A DNA stretch of 64,000 bases, from positions 288,752 through 352,751 of the forward strand of contig NZ_OGVE01000002.1 in assembly GCF_900258485.1 (NCBI RefSeq), read 5' to 3'. The notes beneath the pieces were generated by a model. It did no database searches, had not been told where the DNA came from, and worked only from the letters and a program-made list of their open reading frames with translations. Both the position numbers and the translations under genes were made by a program. Source of the stretch: Helcococcus massiliensis (GTDB taxonomy: Bacteria > Bacillota > Clostridia > Tissierellales > Peptoniphilaceae). Of this stretch, positions 9,509 to 18,541 are shown one piece after another. Numbering within the stretch: position 1 is the first letter of the stretch; each line of letters opens with the position of its first letter.

Positions 9509-9573
9509 GAAAATTTTAATTTTAACAATATACCTATATTATCTGTTTTTAATATTTCATAGTCTATTTAAAA

Positions 9574-9600
9574 CAAAAAAAGACTGCCCTAAGGCAGTCT
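9574..9600 (-). terminator. Terminator of the second surface protein gene
   Basis: AGACTGCC/GGCAGTCT stem with a CTAA loop and a U-tract on the left. It is identical to the terminator at 6901-6927, including flanking bases. Confidence 0.9.
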
Positions 9601-9622
9601 AAAATTTATTTCAACTAATTAA

Positions 9623-12220
9623 TTAGTCTTCTTTTCTTTTTCTGGTAAATACGTATGCTGCTGCTGATAAAGCAGTAACTGCTGATGTTAACATTACACC
9701 TGCATCACCTGTTTTTGGTGCTGCTTTACCATCTTTACCTGGTTTTTCTGTTTCTTTTTCATCAACTTTTTGATCTGTTTTTTTGCTTACTACAATTTCT
9801 ATTATATTTGAAACTGTTTTACCTTTTTCTGTTTGAGTTACTTTAATTCTATCATTTGCTTTTAGTGTCTTATCAGCTGGAATTTCTACTGTCCAGTTTC
9901 CGTCTTTATCAACTTTACCTTCTAGTTTTGTTCCGTCTGGTAATTCTACTACGATGTCAGATTCTGGTTCACCCTTACCTGTTATCTTCTTGTCACCTTC
10001 TGTTACTTTATTTACTTCTGGTGTCTTTGATTTTTCTGGTGTTGGGTTTGTGCCTGTATTATCGTCATAACCTGTTCCTGGTGCTGGTGTTTGATCGTCA
10101 TCACCTGTTCCTGGTGCTGGTGTTTGATCATCATCACCTGTTCCAGGTGCTGGTGTTTCTGGTTCTTCATCAACTGGTAAATCTTCTACTAATTTGAAAG
10201 CTCCCCAAACTCTATTGCTTAAAGCTGTAATTAGATTTTCTTTTGAAACTTCTAATGTAAATTCATTTTTATTTTCAGTTTCTTTTGCTTTATTGAATGT
10301 GTTTTCGTTTATTACTGCTTTAGTATTTTCTGGTAAATTAGATAATTTAATTGTGTATGTTCCAAGATCTAAATCATCTGTTAGATATTGTAGAATTTCA
10401 TTGAAATCACCTTTTACTACTTTACCATCTTTATCTAATACTTCTACTGTAACTTTAGTTTTCTTGTTTTCTAAGTCTCTTACTTCTAGACCTATTTGAT
10501 ACTTTTTAACTTCAGGCTCTTCATCTGCTGGTAATTCTTTTACTGTAACTGTCCAACCTTTAGCACGACTATTTTCTTCTATTGTTACAGTGTCAGTAAA
10601 GCTAGTATCTAGTTTTTTACCTTCAGTAAATTCTTCTGGTAGAGAAACTAATGATAGTTTATATGTTCCTGCTGGTAATTGTAGATGAGGTATATTACCT
10701 TCTGCATCCATTGTGAAGATATATTCTTCACCTGTTTCTGTGTTTACGGCCTTTGATACCGCATTAGGTATTCTAGAGAAGTTTCTATCTAAATCCATAT
10801 ATTGTGTGTTTAGTGAAACATCTACTGTTACTTTTTCTTCACCTGGATTTTCTGATTCTGCATCTGCTGGCAACTCTTTTACAGTAACTTTCCATCCTTT
10901 GTTATTGAAAGGTTCTTTTATTGTTACAGTGTCAGTGAAACTTGTATCTAACTTTTTACCTTCTTTAAATTCATCTGGTAGAGAAACTAATGATAGCTCG
11001 TATGTTCCTTCAGGTAATCTTAAGTGAGGAATGTTACCTTTTTCATCCATTGTGAAGATAAATGTTTCACCTGTTTCTGTATTTACAGCTTTTGATACTG
11101 CATTTGGTATTCTAGAGAAGTTTCTATCTAAATCCATATATTGTGTGTTTAATGAAACATCAACTGTTGGAATTATTTCTACCACATTGAATCCTTGTGC
11201 TGAAGAAGTATTAATTTCAATTTCCCTTGCTTTAGGCCATTCAAATCTACCTTTTAATTCTTTTGGAACATCTACTAATTCTATTGTATACTTACCAACT
11301 TCTACTTTTTGGTGTGAACCTGTTTTATCTGTTGTAAATGTATATTCTTTTCCTGTTTCAGCATTTGTTATTTTTATTTCTGCTCCATTTACAAATTTAT
11401 ATGGTGTATTAGTTTTTTCTAAACTTTCATATTCTTTACCTGGTAGGTTTCTAAATGCAAGTCTAGATCCGAAGTTGACTTTCTTCGTTTCTGGTGTTTC
11501 TTCTTCTGCTGGTAATTCTTTTACTCTAATTGTCCATCCTTTCCCGTTATCAGGTGATGTTACTGTTTTTTCGTAGGTTACGCTAGTATCTAGATTTTTA
11601 CCCTTAGCAAAATCATCTGGTACAGAAACTATTGATACTTTATATGTTCCTTCAGGTAGTTGGTTGTGAGGAATATTACCTTTTTCATCCATCGTGAAGA
11701 TATATTCAACACCTGTTTCTTTGTTTACAGCTTTTGATACTGCATTAGGGATGTTTGTATAGCTTCCATCTAAGCCCTCTAATTGAGTGTTTAATGAAAC
11801 ATCTAGTAATGGTTTATCTTTTATTATAAATGGTATACTTAAATTGAATCTACCCTTTTTAACTTCATCTACTCTAGTTTGACTAAAATTTAGATTTTTC
11901 CCTTTAGCAAATTCATCTGGTATAGAAACTACAGAGAATGTATATGTTCCTAGAGGAAGTTCATTTTTAGCTACAGAAGCATCTGCACCCATCTCAAAGG
12001 TATATTCCTCTCCTGTTGAATTGTTCTTAGCCTTAGCAATAGCACCAGCTATTTTTTCATATCTTCCGTCTTCATGTCTATATTGAATATTTAATGAAAC
12101 CGGTCTGACTTCAACTGTTTCTTTTTCTTCACCTTCTGCTCTAGCAGTGATTGTCATGAATGGTAAAATCAAAACTAAAGCTAAAAGTAAAGAAAGAATT
12201 TTTCTACTTGTACTTTTCAC
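9623..12220 (-). CDS. Sortase-anchored surface protein with six beta-sandwich-like repeats
   Basis: The start codon is GTG at 12220 with GGGAG 6 bases upstream; the nearby ATG at 12224 runs into a stop at once. The 865 residues comprise a signal peptide (1-28, ending ARA) and about six modules of 90-115 residues. Four modules share VSLNTQ..D...IPNAVSKAVN.ETG..F.FTMD..GNIPH..LP.GTY; the third and sixth are divergent. The pattern (plug-in TGEEYTFTMD turn, then LPEGTY) resembles Cna-B/SpaA-type prealbumin modules, but I cannot prove the family. A linker with repeated PAPGTGDDDQT follows, then an Ig-like module, APKTGDAG at 834, a hydrophobic helix and RKRKED. The last 170 codons and the terminator nearly match the neighbouring gene. 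Likely role: cell-wall-anchored stalk or adhesin. Confidence 0.85.
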   Translation of the reverse strand: MKSTSRKILSLLLALVLILPFMTITARAEGEEKETVEVRPVSLNIQYRHEDGRYEKIAGAIAKAKNNSTGEEYTFEMGADASVAKNELPLGTYTFSVVSIPDEFAKGKNLNFSQTRVDEVKKGRFNLSIPFIIKDKPLLDVSLNTQLEGLDGSYTNIPNAVSKAVNKETGVEYIFTMDEKGNIPHNQLPEGTYKVSIVSVPDDFAKGKNLDTSVTYEKTVTSPDNGKGWTIRVKELPAEEETPETKKVNFGSRLAFRNLPGKEYESLEKTNTPYKFVNGAEIKITNAETGKEYTFTTDKTGSHQKVEVGKYTIELVDVPKELKGRFEWPKAREIEINTSSAQGFNVVEIIPTVDVSLNTQYMDLDRNFSRIPNAVSKAVNTETGETFIFTMDEKGNIPHLRLPEGTYELSLVSLPDEFKEGKKLDTSFTDTVTIKEPFNNKGWKVTVKELPADAESENPGEEKVTVDVSLNTQYMDLDRNFSRIPNAVSKAVNTETGEEYIFTMDAEGNIPHLQLPAGTYKLSLVSLPEEFTEGKKLDTSFTDTVTIEENSRAKGWTVTVKELPADEEPEVKKYQIGLEVRDLENKKTKVTVEVLDKDGKVVKGDFNEILQYLTDDLDLGTYTIKLSNLPENTKAVINENTFNKAKETENKNEFTLEVSKENLITALSNRVWGAFKLVEDLPVDEEPETPAPGTGDDDQTPAPGTGDDDQTPAPGTGYDDNTGTNPTPEKSKTPEVNKVTEGDKKITGKGEPESDIVVELPDGTKLEGKVDKDGNWTVEIPADKTLKANDRIKVTQTEKGKTVSNIIEIVVSKKTDQKVDEKETEKPGKDGKAAPKTGDAGVMLTSAVTALSAAAYVFTRKRKED

Positions 12221-12289
12221 AACATTCTCCCTTCTTATATTTTTATGTATTGTGTATTTTAGAAAGTTTAAAATATACTCTCTGACTTA

Positions 12290-12318
12290 ATTATACCCAT
12301 TATATATATTAATCTCAA
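12290..12318 (-). promoter_or_regulatory. Strong sigma-A promoter of the six-repeat surface protein
   Basis: Minus strand: -35 TTGAGA, 17-base spacer, -10 TATAAT. The predicted start is about 60 bases upstream of the GTG codon. A run of eight C residues lies 33 bases upstream of the -35 box. Confidence 0.75.
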
Positions 12319-12350
12319 TTTATTTAAAATAACTTAAACACTTAAAATTA

Positions 12351-12358
12351 CCCCCCCC
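12351..12358. repeat. Homopolymeric C8 tract upstream of a surface-protein promoter
   Basis: Eight consecutive C residues (G on the coding strand) sit in otherwise very AT-rich DNA, 33 bases upstream of the -35 box of the surface-protein gene. The rest of the gap up to the lplA terminator (12359-12575) is AT-rich and shows no gene. Confidence 0.9.
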
Positions 12359-12575
12359 ATCAATCTCAAACGTTTATTTTTAGCCGTTTGTAGGAAAATG
12401 GTTTTTCTATGATTTTTTATTCAACATTTTATTCACATTTTTAATGTAAAGTTTTTGTAATATTTGAAAGTTTTTAGTTTAAATAGCTGAAAATCATGAA
12501 AGTTTTCATTTTATCTCGTGTACAATTTTACACATTTATTTATATACTAACTTTTATTGGAATATTTATTCTAAT

Positions 12576-12614
12576 AAAAAATAAAAAATCGGTATGGAAT
12601 TTAATTCCATACCG
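12576..12614 (-). terminator. Terminator of the E1-E2-E3-lplA operon
   Basis: CGGTATGGAAT pairs with ATTCCATACCG around a short loop (12590-12614), and leftward reading gives a long U-rich tail. It lies directly after the lplA stop codon. Confidence 0.9.
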
Positions 12615-12621
12615 GCCTATT

Positions 12622-13611
12622 TTAATCAACCAAAATATCTAAAGCTTCTTCATTGGAAACATTTAAGAAATATTCACCTATATTAACTTGGTCTAATACT
12701 TCCTTGATAGATTTTTTGTCATACCTTACGCCAATCAACTTGTGTGCAAGTTCATCAACATCTTTAACTCCGAAAAAGTCTCCGAAAAACTTCATATCGG
12801 TTATGTGGCCCTTGTTTACATTGATATGGGCTTCAACCTTTCCTGAAGGAAGACGTCTATTTCTTTGGATTGAAAAGTCTGGGTTTGTTCCATAGACCCA
12901 ATCCCAAGATTTGTTTTTTTCATTCATGATTTCTTCGATTTTCTTTTCATCTTCTTCAGTGATCTTATATTCTTTCATGTTATATTTCTTGTCCATAAAA
13001 TCTCTGAGCTTTTCAGCGAAGTCTTCAACTGTATATGACTTATCTTCAAGGTGGTCTTTGATATTTGTAACCCTTGACCTAACGGAAGTCTTACCCTTTG
13101 ATTCAATTTTATCTTTGGAAACTTTTAAAGCCTTTGATAAGACTGACAAGTCAACATCAAACATGATACATCCATGATGCATGACTCTATTTCCCTTGAT
13201 GTATTGGGCGTTACCACAAAACTTTTGGTCTCCAATCTGCAGGTCATTTCTTCCTGTGAAATAGGCTTCAACACCCATTTCTGCCAAGGCATCTATCACG
13301 GGCTGACTCATTGACTTAAAGTCAAAGTCAGCCTGACTTTCTTCACTTGATATAATTGTGTAGTTTAAGTTGTTTAAGTCATGATAGACAGCACCACCAC
13401 CACTTATACGACGCACGATTTGTATATCGTGGTCGTCGCAGTAGTGTTGATCAATTTCTTGTCTTGTATTTTGATTTTTACCTACAACTATGCAAGGTCT
13501 ATTTATCCATAGATAAAAGACATCATCCTCTTCTGCCAACTCATTGAAAGCAAATAACTCAAGGGCAGTGTTGTAGGCTGGATCTGTATTATCAGATTTC
13601 AAATAAATCAT
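12622..13611 (-). CDS. lplA: Lipoate-protein ligase A
   Basis: LplA activates free lipoate with ATP and attaches it to the lysine of lipoyl domains. The 329-residue protein has the family core RRISGGGAVYHD (67-78), the acyl-adenylate lysine in GDQKFCGNAQ (Lys130), and the C-terminal accessory domain (about 240-329) seen in stand-alone ligases. It is the last gene of the dehydrogenase operon, 17 bases after lpdA. Its obvious target is Lys43 of the lipoyl domain on E3 in the same operon. The ribosome site is weak (AGG), which suggests lower translation than its neighbours. It implies use of scavenged lipoate; no lipoate synthase is in view. Confidence 0.92.
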   Translation of the reverse strand: MIYLKSDNTDPAYNTALELFAFNELAEEDDVFYLWINRPCIVVGKNQNTRQEIDQHYCDDHDIQIVRRISGGGAVYHDLNNLNYTIISSEESQADFDFKSMSQPVIDALAEMGVEAYFTGRNDLQIGDQKFCGNAQYIKGNRVMHHGCIMFDVDLSVLSKALKVSKDKIESKGKTSVRSRVTNIKDHLEDKSYTVEDFAEKLRDFMDKKYNMKEYKITEEDEKKIEEIMNEKNKSWDWVYGTNPDFSIQRNRRLPSGKVEAHINVNKGHITDMKFFGDFFGVKDVDELAHKLIGVRYDKKSIKEVLDQVNIGEYFLNVSNEEALDILVD

Positions 13612-13628
13612 TTTTTACCTGATTTCTA

Positions 13629-15374
13629 TTATTTCTTTTTACCTGAGTGTACTGATCTATCTAAGCAATCTGCAAATGCTTCATATAGTACTTCTGAGAA
13701 TGTTGGGTGACCGTGCATTGCTTCTAATACATCATCTACGATCATTTCTGTTTCCATGATTGTTACTGCTTCGTTGATGATTTCAGCTGCTGATGGTCCA
13801 ACAATGTGAACACCTAATACTTCGTGGTATTTTGTATCCATGATTACTTTTACGAAACCGTCAGCCTTGTTAGATGCTAATGCTCTACCATTGCTTCCGA
13901 AGTTGAATCTACCAACTTTGATATCATGTGTCTTAGCTGCTGCTTCTTCTGTTAAACCAACTGCTGCAACTTCTGGGAATGTATATACAGCTGAAGGAAT
14001 TGTATTTAAGTCAACCTTCTTAGCTGAACCCATTGCGTGTTCTGCTGCTCTTTCACCCATCTTGAATGCTGCGTGAGCTAACATTAAGTGACCATTTACA
14101 TCACCAGGTGCATATATGTCTGGATCAGATGTTTGCATATAGTCGTTAACCTTTAAGTAGCCTCTTTCTGTCTTTTCTAAGTCATAGTCAGCTACTGCTG
14201 ATAGGTTAGCCTTACGTCCTACAGCTAATAGAACATAGTCAGCAACTATATCATCTTGTCCTTCTACCTTAACTAATAATTCTTTTTCTTTTTCAACAAC
14301 ACCATTGAATCTTGCATTTGTTATAATATCGATGCCTTCTTTTTTGAATCTCTTTGTAACAACATCTGATAGGTCCTTATCTAAAGTATTTAAGATTCTG
14401 TCCCCACCTTCAATGATTGTAACTTTTGATCCAAATGCTGAGAATGCTTGACCGAATTCTGAACCGATTACACCACCACCAACTATTACTAGTCTCTTTG
14501 GTAGTACATCTAAGTCTAATAATTCATCTGATGTCAATACTCTATCTGAGTCAGCACCTTCTACATTTAATACTATAGGTTGTGAACCACCAGCTAAGAT
14601 AATCTTGTCTGCATCGATTGTTTCTTCACCATCATTTACAGAAACTTTTTTATCTTTTGTTATAGTTCCTAAACCATTGTATACCTTGATACCGTATGAT
14701 TTCATTAAGAATGCAATACCACCTGTAAGTTTCTTAACAACTTCATTTTTAACGTCAACAGTTTTTGGCATATCTACTTTGAATGCATCATTTACTAATT
14801 TGATACCTCTTTCATCAGCTTCTCTAATTGAGTAAATTAATTCAGCATTGTGTAGGTATGTTTTTGTTGGAATACATCCTCTATTTAAGCATGTACCACC
14901 TAATACAGAATTTTCAACGATAGCTACCTTACCACCTAATTGTGCTGCTCTAATAGCTGCAACATAACCAGCTGGTCCACCACCGATAACAGCCACATCA
15001 AAGTCACCTTTTCTTTCTCTCTTTGGTGCTTCTTCTGTTTCTGCTTTAGCTACTGATTCTGGTAATACTTCTTTTTTAACTTCTTCTTGTTCTTCTTCTG
15101 ATGGAGCTGCTCCACCTGCTTCTGGAATTTCTTCTCCAGCTTCACCAATCCAACCAATTGTTGTAACAACAGGAACAACATCTCCTGCGCCATATAATTG
15201 TTTTAGTAAAACACCTGATTCTTCAGATTCAACTTCCATGTTTACTTTGTCTGTTACAATTTCAAGAATTGGTTGACCAACTTTAACTTCGTCACCTTCG
15301 TTAACAAGCCATTGTACGATTTCGCCCTCTTCCATTTCAGAGCCGGCTTTCGGCATGATTATTTCATATGCCAT
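13629..15374 (-). CDS. lpdA: Dihydrolipoyl dehydrogenase (E3) with N-terminal lipoyl domain
   Basis: E3 reoxidises dihydrolipoamide with FAD and NAD+. The 581 residues comprise a lipoyl domain (1-78, lipoylated lysine in TDKVNM, Lys43), an Ala/Glu/Pro-rich linker (80-122) and the flavoprotein. In the flavoprotein the FAD fold is VIGGGPAGYVAA (129-140), the redox disulfide is GGTCLNRGC (Cys162, Cys167), an NAD-binding motif GGGVIGSEFG follows, and the C-terminal His-Glu pair is in HGHPTFSEVLYE. Lipoyl-E3 fusions are known in pneumococcal and clostridial acetoin or pyruvate dehydrogenases. Here the fusion matters because the E2 of the same operon has no lipoyl domain, so this is the only visible swinging arm. 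The gap to E2 is 14 bases. Confidence 0.95.
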   Translation of the reverse strand: MAYEIIMPKAGSEMEEGEIVQWLVNEGDEVKVGQPILEIVTDKVNMEVESEESGVLLKQLYGAGDVVPVVTTIGWIGEAGEEIPEAGGAAPSEEEQEEVKKEVLPESVAKAETEEAPKRERKGDFDVAVIGGGPAGYVAAIRAAQLGGKVAIVENSVLGGTCLNRGCIPTKTYLHNAELIYSIREADERGIKLVNDAFKVDMPKTVDVKNEVVKKLTGGIAFLMKSYGIKVYNGLGTITKDKKVSVNDGEETIDADKIILAGGSQPIVLNVEGADSDRVLTSDELLDLDVLPKRLVIVGGGVIGSEFGQAFSAFGSKVTIIEGGDRILNTLDKDLSDVVTKRFKKEGIDIITNARFNGVVEKEKELLVKVEGQDDIVADYVLLAVGRKANLSAVADYDLEKTERGYLKVNDYMQTSDPDIYAPGDVNGHLMLAHAAFKMGERAAEHAMGSAKKVDLNTIPSAVYTFPEVAAVGLTEEAAAKTHDIKVGRFNFGSNGRALASNKADGFVKVIMDTKYHEVLGVHIVGPSAAEIINEAVTIMETEMIVDDVLEAMHGHPTFSEVLYEAFADCLDRSVHSGKKK

Positions 15375-15388
15375 CTTCTACCTCCTAA

Positions 15389-16420
15389 TTAAATTAATAG
15401 TCCTATTGGATTTTCTAAATTACCCTTTAATGTTTGCATGAATTTAGCGCCTTCTAGACCATCGATAATTCTGTGGTCAGCGTTTAGTGAAATATTCATC
15501 ATAGGTCTTACTACAATTTCACCATCTACAACTACTGGTGTTTGTTTTGTAGCAGCTATTGATAAAATAGCTGTGTTTGGTTGGTTGATAATTGATGAGA
15601 ATGTATCTACCCCAAACATACCCAAGTTAGATATTGTGAATGTTGAACCATTCATATCTTTGAACTTCAAGTTCTTTTCTTGTGTTGCCTTGATTACTCT
15701 CTTACTTTCACTTACTAATTCGGTAAATGACATCTTGTCTGCATCATGCACTACTGGAACATAAAGTCCTTCTTCAAGACCTACTGCTATACCTAATGAA
15801 ACATAGTCATGGTAAATAATTTCTGTTTCATCTTCAGATACACTTGCGTTTACAAGTGGGTGTTTACCTAAAGCTTTAACAACTGCTAATGAAATATAGT
15901 CAGTTACAGATGGTTTCAAGTCTATCTTTTCGATAACTAAATCTGCTGTTTGTTTTCTTAAAGCTAATAAGTTTGTCATATCGATAGCAACTGTTACAGA
16001 ATAAGTTGGAGACACTTCTTGTGATTCCTTCATTCTTGCACCGATAACTTTTCTTACGCCAGTCATCTTTTCCCTTCTTGTGCCATCTTCTGCAACTGCT
16101 GTTTCTTTCTTTTCTTCTGCCTTAGTTTCTACCTTAGCATCTTCAGCCTTTTGACCGCTCAATAGGGCAAGCACATCTCTCTTCATGATCTTGCCTCTTG
16201 GACCTGATCCTTCAAGCACTTCAACATTTAATCCTTCAACTTTTGCAATCCTTCTTGCTAGAGGTGAAATTTTGATAGCGCCTGAAATCTTGTACTCGGT
16301 CACGTCATCTAGGTGTACACGACCTTTCGCTCCAGAGCCTTTTACTTCGCGTAAGTCTATGCCATATTCTTCAGCATATCTTCTCGCAGCTGGAGTAGCT
16401 CTCAATTTCATGTCTTTCAT
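15389..16420 (-). CDS. Dihydrolipoamide acyltransferase (E2) lacking a lipoyl domain
   Basis: This is the E2 core that passes the acyl group to CoA. The order is unusual: the protein begins directly with a peripheral subunit-binding domain (about 5-41, TPAARRYAEEYGIDL), then a second one (50-87, SPLARRIAKVEGLNV), a charged linker (88-115), and the catalytic domain (116-343) with the active-site DHRIIDG (His316, Asp320). No lipoyl domain precedes it. The ATG has AGGAG at good spacing, and the E1 beta stop is only 14 bases upstream, so no N-terminal part has been missed. Acyl transfer must use the lipoyl domain on E3. The substrate (pyruvate or acetoin) is undecided. Confidence 0.9.
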   Translation of the reverse strand: MKDMKLRATPAARRYAEEYGIDLREVKGSGAKGRVHLDDVTEYKISGAIKISPLARRIAKVEGLNVEVLEGSGPRGKIMKRDVLALLSGQKAEDAKVETKAEEKKETAVAEDGTRREKMTGVRKVIGARMKESQEVSPTYSVTVAIDMTNLLALRKQTADLVIEKIDLKPSVTDYISLAVVKALGKHPLVNASVSEDETEIIYHDYVSLGIAVGLEEGLYVPVVHDADKMSFTELVSESKRVIKATQEKNLKFKDMNGSTFTISNLGMFGVDTFSSIINQPNTAILSIAATKQTPVVVDGEIVVRPMMNISLNADHRIIDGLEGAKFMQTLKGNLENPIGLLI

Positions 16421-16434
16421 AGCTTCTCCTTTAA

Positions 16435-17430
16435 CTATTCTTTGTTAACTGTCTTTAATATTGCATCCACTACTTTTTCAACACTTGGTTGAACTGCTTT
16501 TTCTAAGTTTGGTGCTGATGGTACGTGTGTATCAGCTGATGCGATACGTCTAATTGGTGCGTCTAGGAAGTCGAATGCTTCACTTTCAGCAACTCTAGCA
16601 ACTATTTCACCACCAAAACCTGATGTTTTGAATGAGTCGTGTACAACGATTAATTTTCCTGTCTTTTTGATTGATTCAAATATGATTTCTTCATCTAATG
16701 GAATTAATGTAACAATGTCGATAATTTCAACATCAATACCTTGTTTCTCAACTTCTTCTGCAGCTTTTTCTACTAGTTCAAAAGCCTTACCCCAAGATAC
16801 GATTGTTACATCCTTACCTTCTCTAAATACTTTACCCTTACCTAATACACCGATGTTATCATCTGATGCATCTACCATACCTTTTTTACCAAAGTGTGTT
16901 TTTGGTTCTAAGTATATAACTGGGTTGTTATCTCTAATAGCTGCTCTTAACATTGCATATGCATCGTTTGGATTTGAAGGTGCAACTACCTTGATACCTG
17001 GTATATGTGTAAACCATGCTTCTAATGTTTTTTGGTGTTGTGATGAAGCACCTGTACCAGCACCATTAGCTGCTCTAAATGTAACAGGAACTGAAACTTC
17101 CCCACCTAACATGTATCTCATTGGAGCTGCTTGGTTAACAATTGCGTCCATAGCTATTGTCACAAAGTCCATAAATGTAAGGTCAACTATTGGTCTCATA
17201 CCTAATGATGCTGCACCTGAAGCAGCACCTGCTATAGCAGCTTCTGAAATTGGTGTATCAATAACTCTTTGCGGTCCAAATTCTTCAATCATACCTACAG
17301 TAGTACCGAAGTCACCACCAAAAATACCTACGTCTTCACCCATTAAAAATACATCTTCGTTTTGACGCATTTCATCTGTCATAGCTTGATTTATAGCATC
17401 ACGCCATCTCATTTCTTTCATTTCGCCCAT
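16435..17430 (-). CDS. 2-oxo acid/acetoin dehydrogenase E1 component, beta subunit
   Basis: The 331-residue E1 beta (transketolase pyrimidine-binding plus C-terminal domain) pairs with the alpha subunit encoded upstream to form the thiamine-diphosphate enzyme that decarboxylates pyruvate or cleaves acetoin. Typical blocks are MGEDVGIFGGDFGTT, ISEAAIAGAASGAASLGMRP and GASSQHQKTLEAWFTHIPGIKV. The last includes the conserved SSQH of the active site. AcoB and PdhB are hard to tell apart by eye. It lies 36 bases after E1 alpha and 14 before E2. Confidence 0.9.
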   Translation of the reverse strand: MGEMKEMRWRDAINQAMTDEMRQNEDVFLMGEDVGIFGGDFGTTVGMIEEFGPQRVIDTPISEAAIAGAASGAASLGMRPIVDLTFMDFVTIAMDAIVNQAAPMRYMLGGEVSVPVTFRAANGAGTGASSQHQKTLEAWFTHIPGIKVVAPSNPNDAYAMLRAAIRDNNPVIYLEPKTHFGKKGMVDASDDNIGVLGKGKVFREGKDVTIVSWGKAFELVEKAAEEVEKQGIDVEIIDIVTLIPLDEEIIFESIKKTGKLIVVHDSFKTSGFGGEIVARVAESEAFDFLDAPIRRIASADTHVPSAPNLEKAVQPSVEKVVDAILKTVNKE

Positions 17431-17466
17431 GATTAATCCTTTCTTTACTTTCCTTTATTTCTCTAA

Positions 17467-18447
17467 CTAGTCTGCAAAATTGTCTTGGAAGGCAACTTCA
17501 ATTTCTGGATAAGGTGCTTCTTTAGCAAATTCTACAGCTTCCTTGATATCTGCTATTGCTTTTTCTCTGATTTCATCTAATTCTTCTTCAGTAGCTGTCT
17601 TGTCTTCTAACAATACTTTTCTGAAAGCTTCAATTGGATCTCTTTCTCTCCATGAATCAATTTCTTCTCTTGATCTGTATGCACCAGCGTCAGATGCTGA
17701 GTGACCGAACCATCTATATGTCTTAGCTTCAACTAAAACTGGTCCTTTACCTGATCTTGCGTGTTCGATAGCTTCCATTGTCGCATCGTAAACCGCTAAT
17801 AAGTCGTTACCATCTTCAACAAGTATACCAGGGATACCATAAGCTGGAGCTCTGTCTACTACGTTGTCAACGTTCATAGCGTCGTTGATGTCCATTGAAA
17901 TACCATATTTGTTGTTGATTACATACCATACTAATGGTAGGTCCCATGTAGAAGCCATGTTTAATCCTTCGTGGAATGAACCTTCGTTTGTAGCACCGTC
18001 ACCCATAGCTGCTAAAACAATGTTACCTGTTTTCTTCATTTTTTGTACAAGTGCTGCACCAACTGATAGTCCGTGTCCACCACCAACTATACCGTTACAT
18101 GACATGTTGTTTACTTCAAGGTTGAATACGTGCATGGAACCACCTCTACCTTTACAGTAGCCAGGTGCCTTACCTAGTATTTCAGCCATCATTCTTTTTA
18201 GATCAATACCTTTTGAGATTGTTTGTCCGTGACCCCTGTGGTTTGAATACATAAGGTCTTCTTTTTTCATTGCATAAATAGCACCAACGTTTGCAGCTTC
18301 TTCACCTACTGAATAGTGAGTCATACCTGCAACTAAACCTCTTGAGTAAAGTTTAGCTAATTCTAAGTCGAAATGTCTGATTTCTTCCATCAATCTCAAC
18401 ATATCCAACTTTTGTTCTTTTGTTAACTTGTCTGAATATTTACCCAT
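17467..18447 (-). CDS. 2-oxo acid/acetoin dehydrogenase E1 component, alpha subunit
   Basis: The 326-residue thiamine-diphosphate-binding subunit has the cofactor motif GDGATNEGSFHEGLNMASTW ending later in NN, plus the phosphorylation-loop region YRWFGHSASDAGAYR. The segment GYCKGRGGSMH followed by NGIVGGGHGLSVGAAL looks closer to acetoin dehydrogenase AcoA and chloroplast-type PDH alpha than to Bacillus PdhA. An acetoin dehydrogenase is therefore a real alternative to pyruvate dehydrogenase, and the acetoin reductase at 60 kb would fit. It is the first gene of the five-gene operon, with its own promoter upstream. Confidence 0.9.
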   Translation of the reverse strand: MGKYSDKLTKEQKLDMLRLMEEIRHFDLELAKLYSRGLVAGMTHYSVGEEAANVGAIYAMKKEDLMYSNHRGHGQTISKGIDLKRMMAEILGKAPGYCKGRGGSMHVFNLEVNNMSCNGIVGGGHGLSVGAALVQKMKKTGNIVLAAMGDGATNEGSFHEGLNMASTWDLPLVWYVINNKYGISMDINDAMNVDNVVDRAPAYGIPGILVEDGNDLLAVYDATMEAIEHARSGKGPVLVEAKTYRWFGHSASDAGAYRSREEIDSWRERDPIEAFRKVLLEDKTATEEELDEIREKAIADIKEAVEFAKEAPYPEIEVAFQDNFAD

Positions 18448-18487
18448 AAATATTTCCTTTCTATAAAAATATATTTGTCCACCAACA

Positions 18488-18516
18488 ATTATATATTAAT
18501 TCCGTTTACATTTCAA
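18488..18516 (-). promoter_or_regulatory. Sigma-A promoter of the dehydrogenase operon
   Basis: Minus strand: -35 TTGAAA, 17-base spacer, -10 TATAAT, about 40 bases before the E1 alpha ATG. It separates this operon from the P-II/DUF1538 pair upstream. Confidence 0.75.
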
Positions 18517-18518
18517 TA

Positions 18519-18540
18519 AAACGTTGAAATTTCAATGTTT
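18519..18540. promoter_or_regulatory. Near-palindrome next to the dehydrogenase promoter
   Basis: AACGTTGAAATTTCAATGTT is a 20-base near-perfect inverted repeat immediately upstream of the -35 box and directly after the P-II gene stop. It could be an operator for the dehydrogenase operon or a weak terminator of the P-II gene. The poor U-tract favours an operator. Confidence 0.5.
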
Positions 18541-18541
18541 A

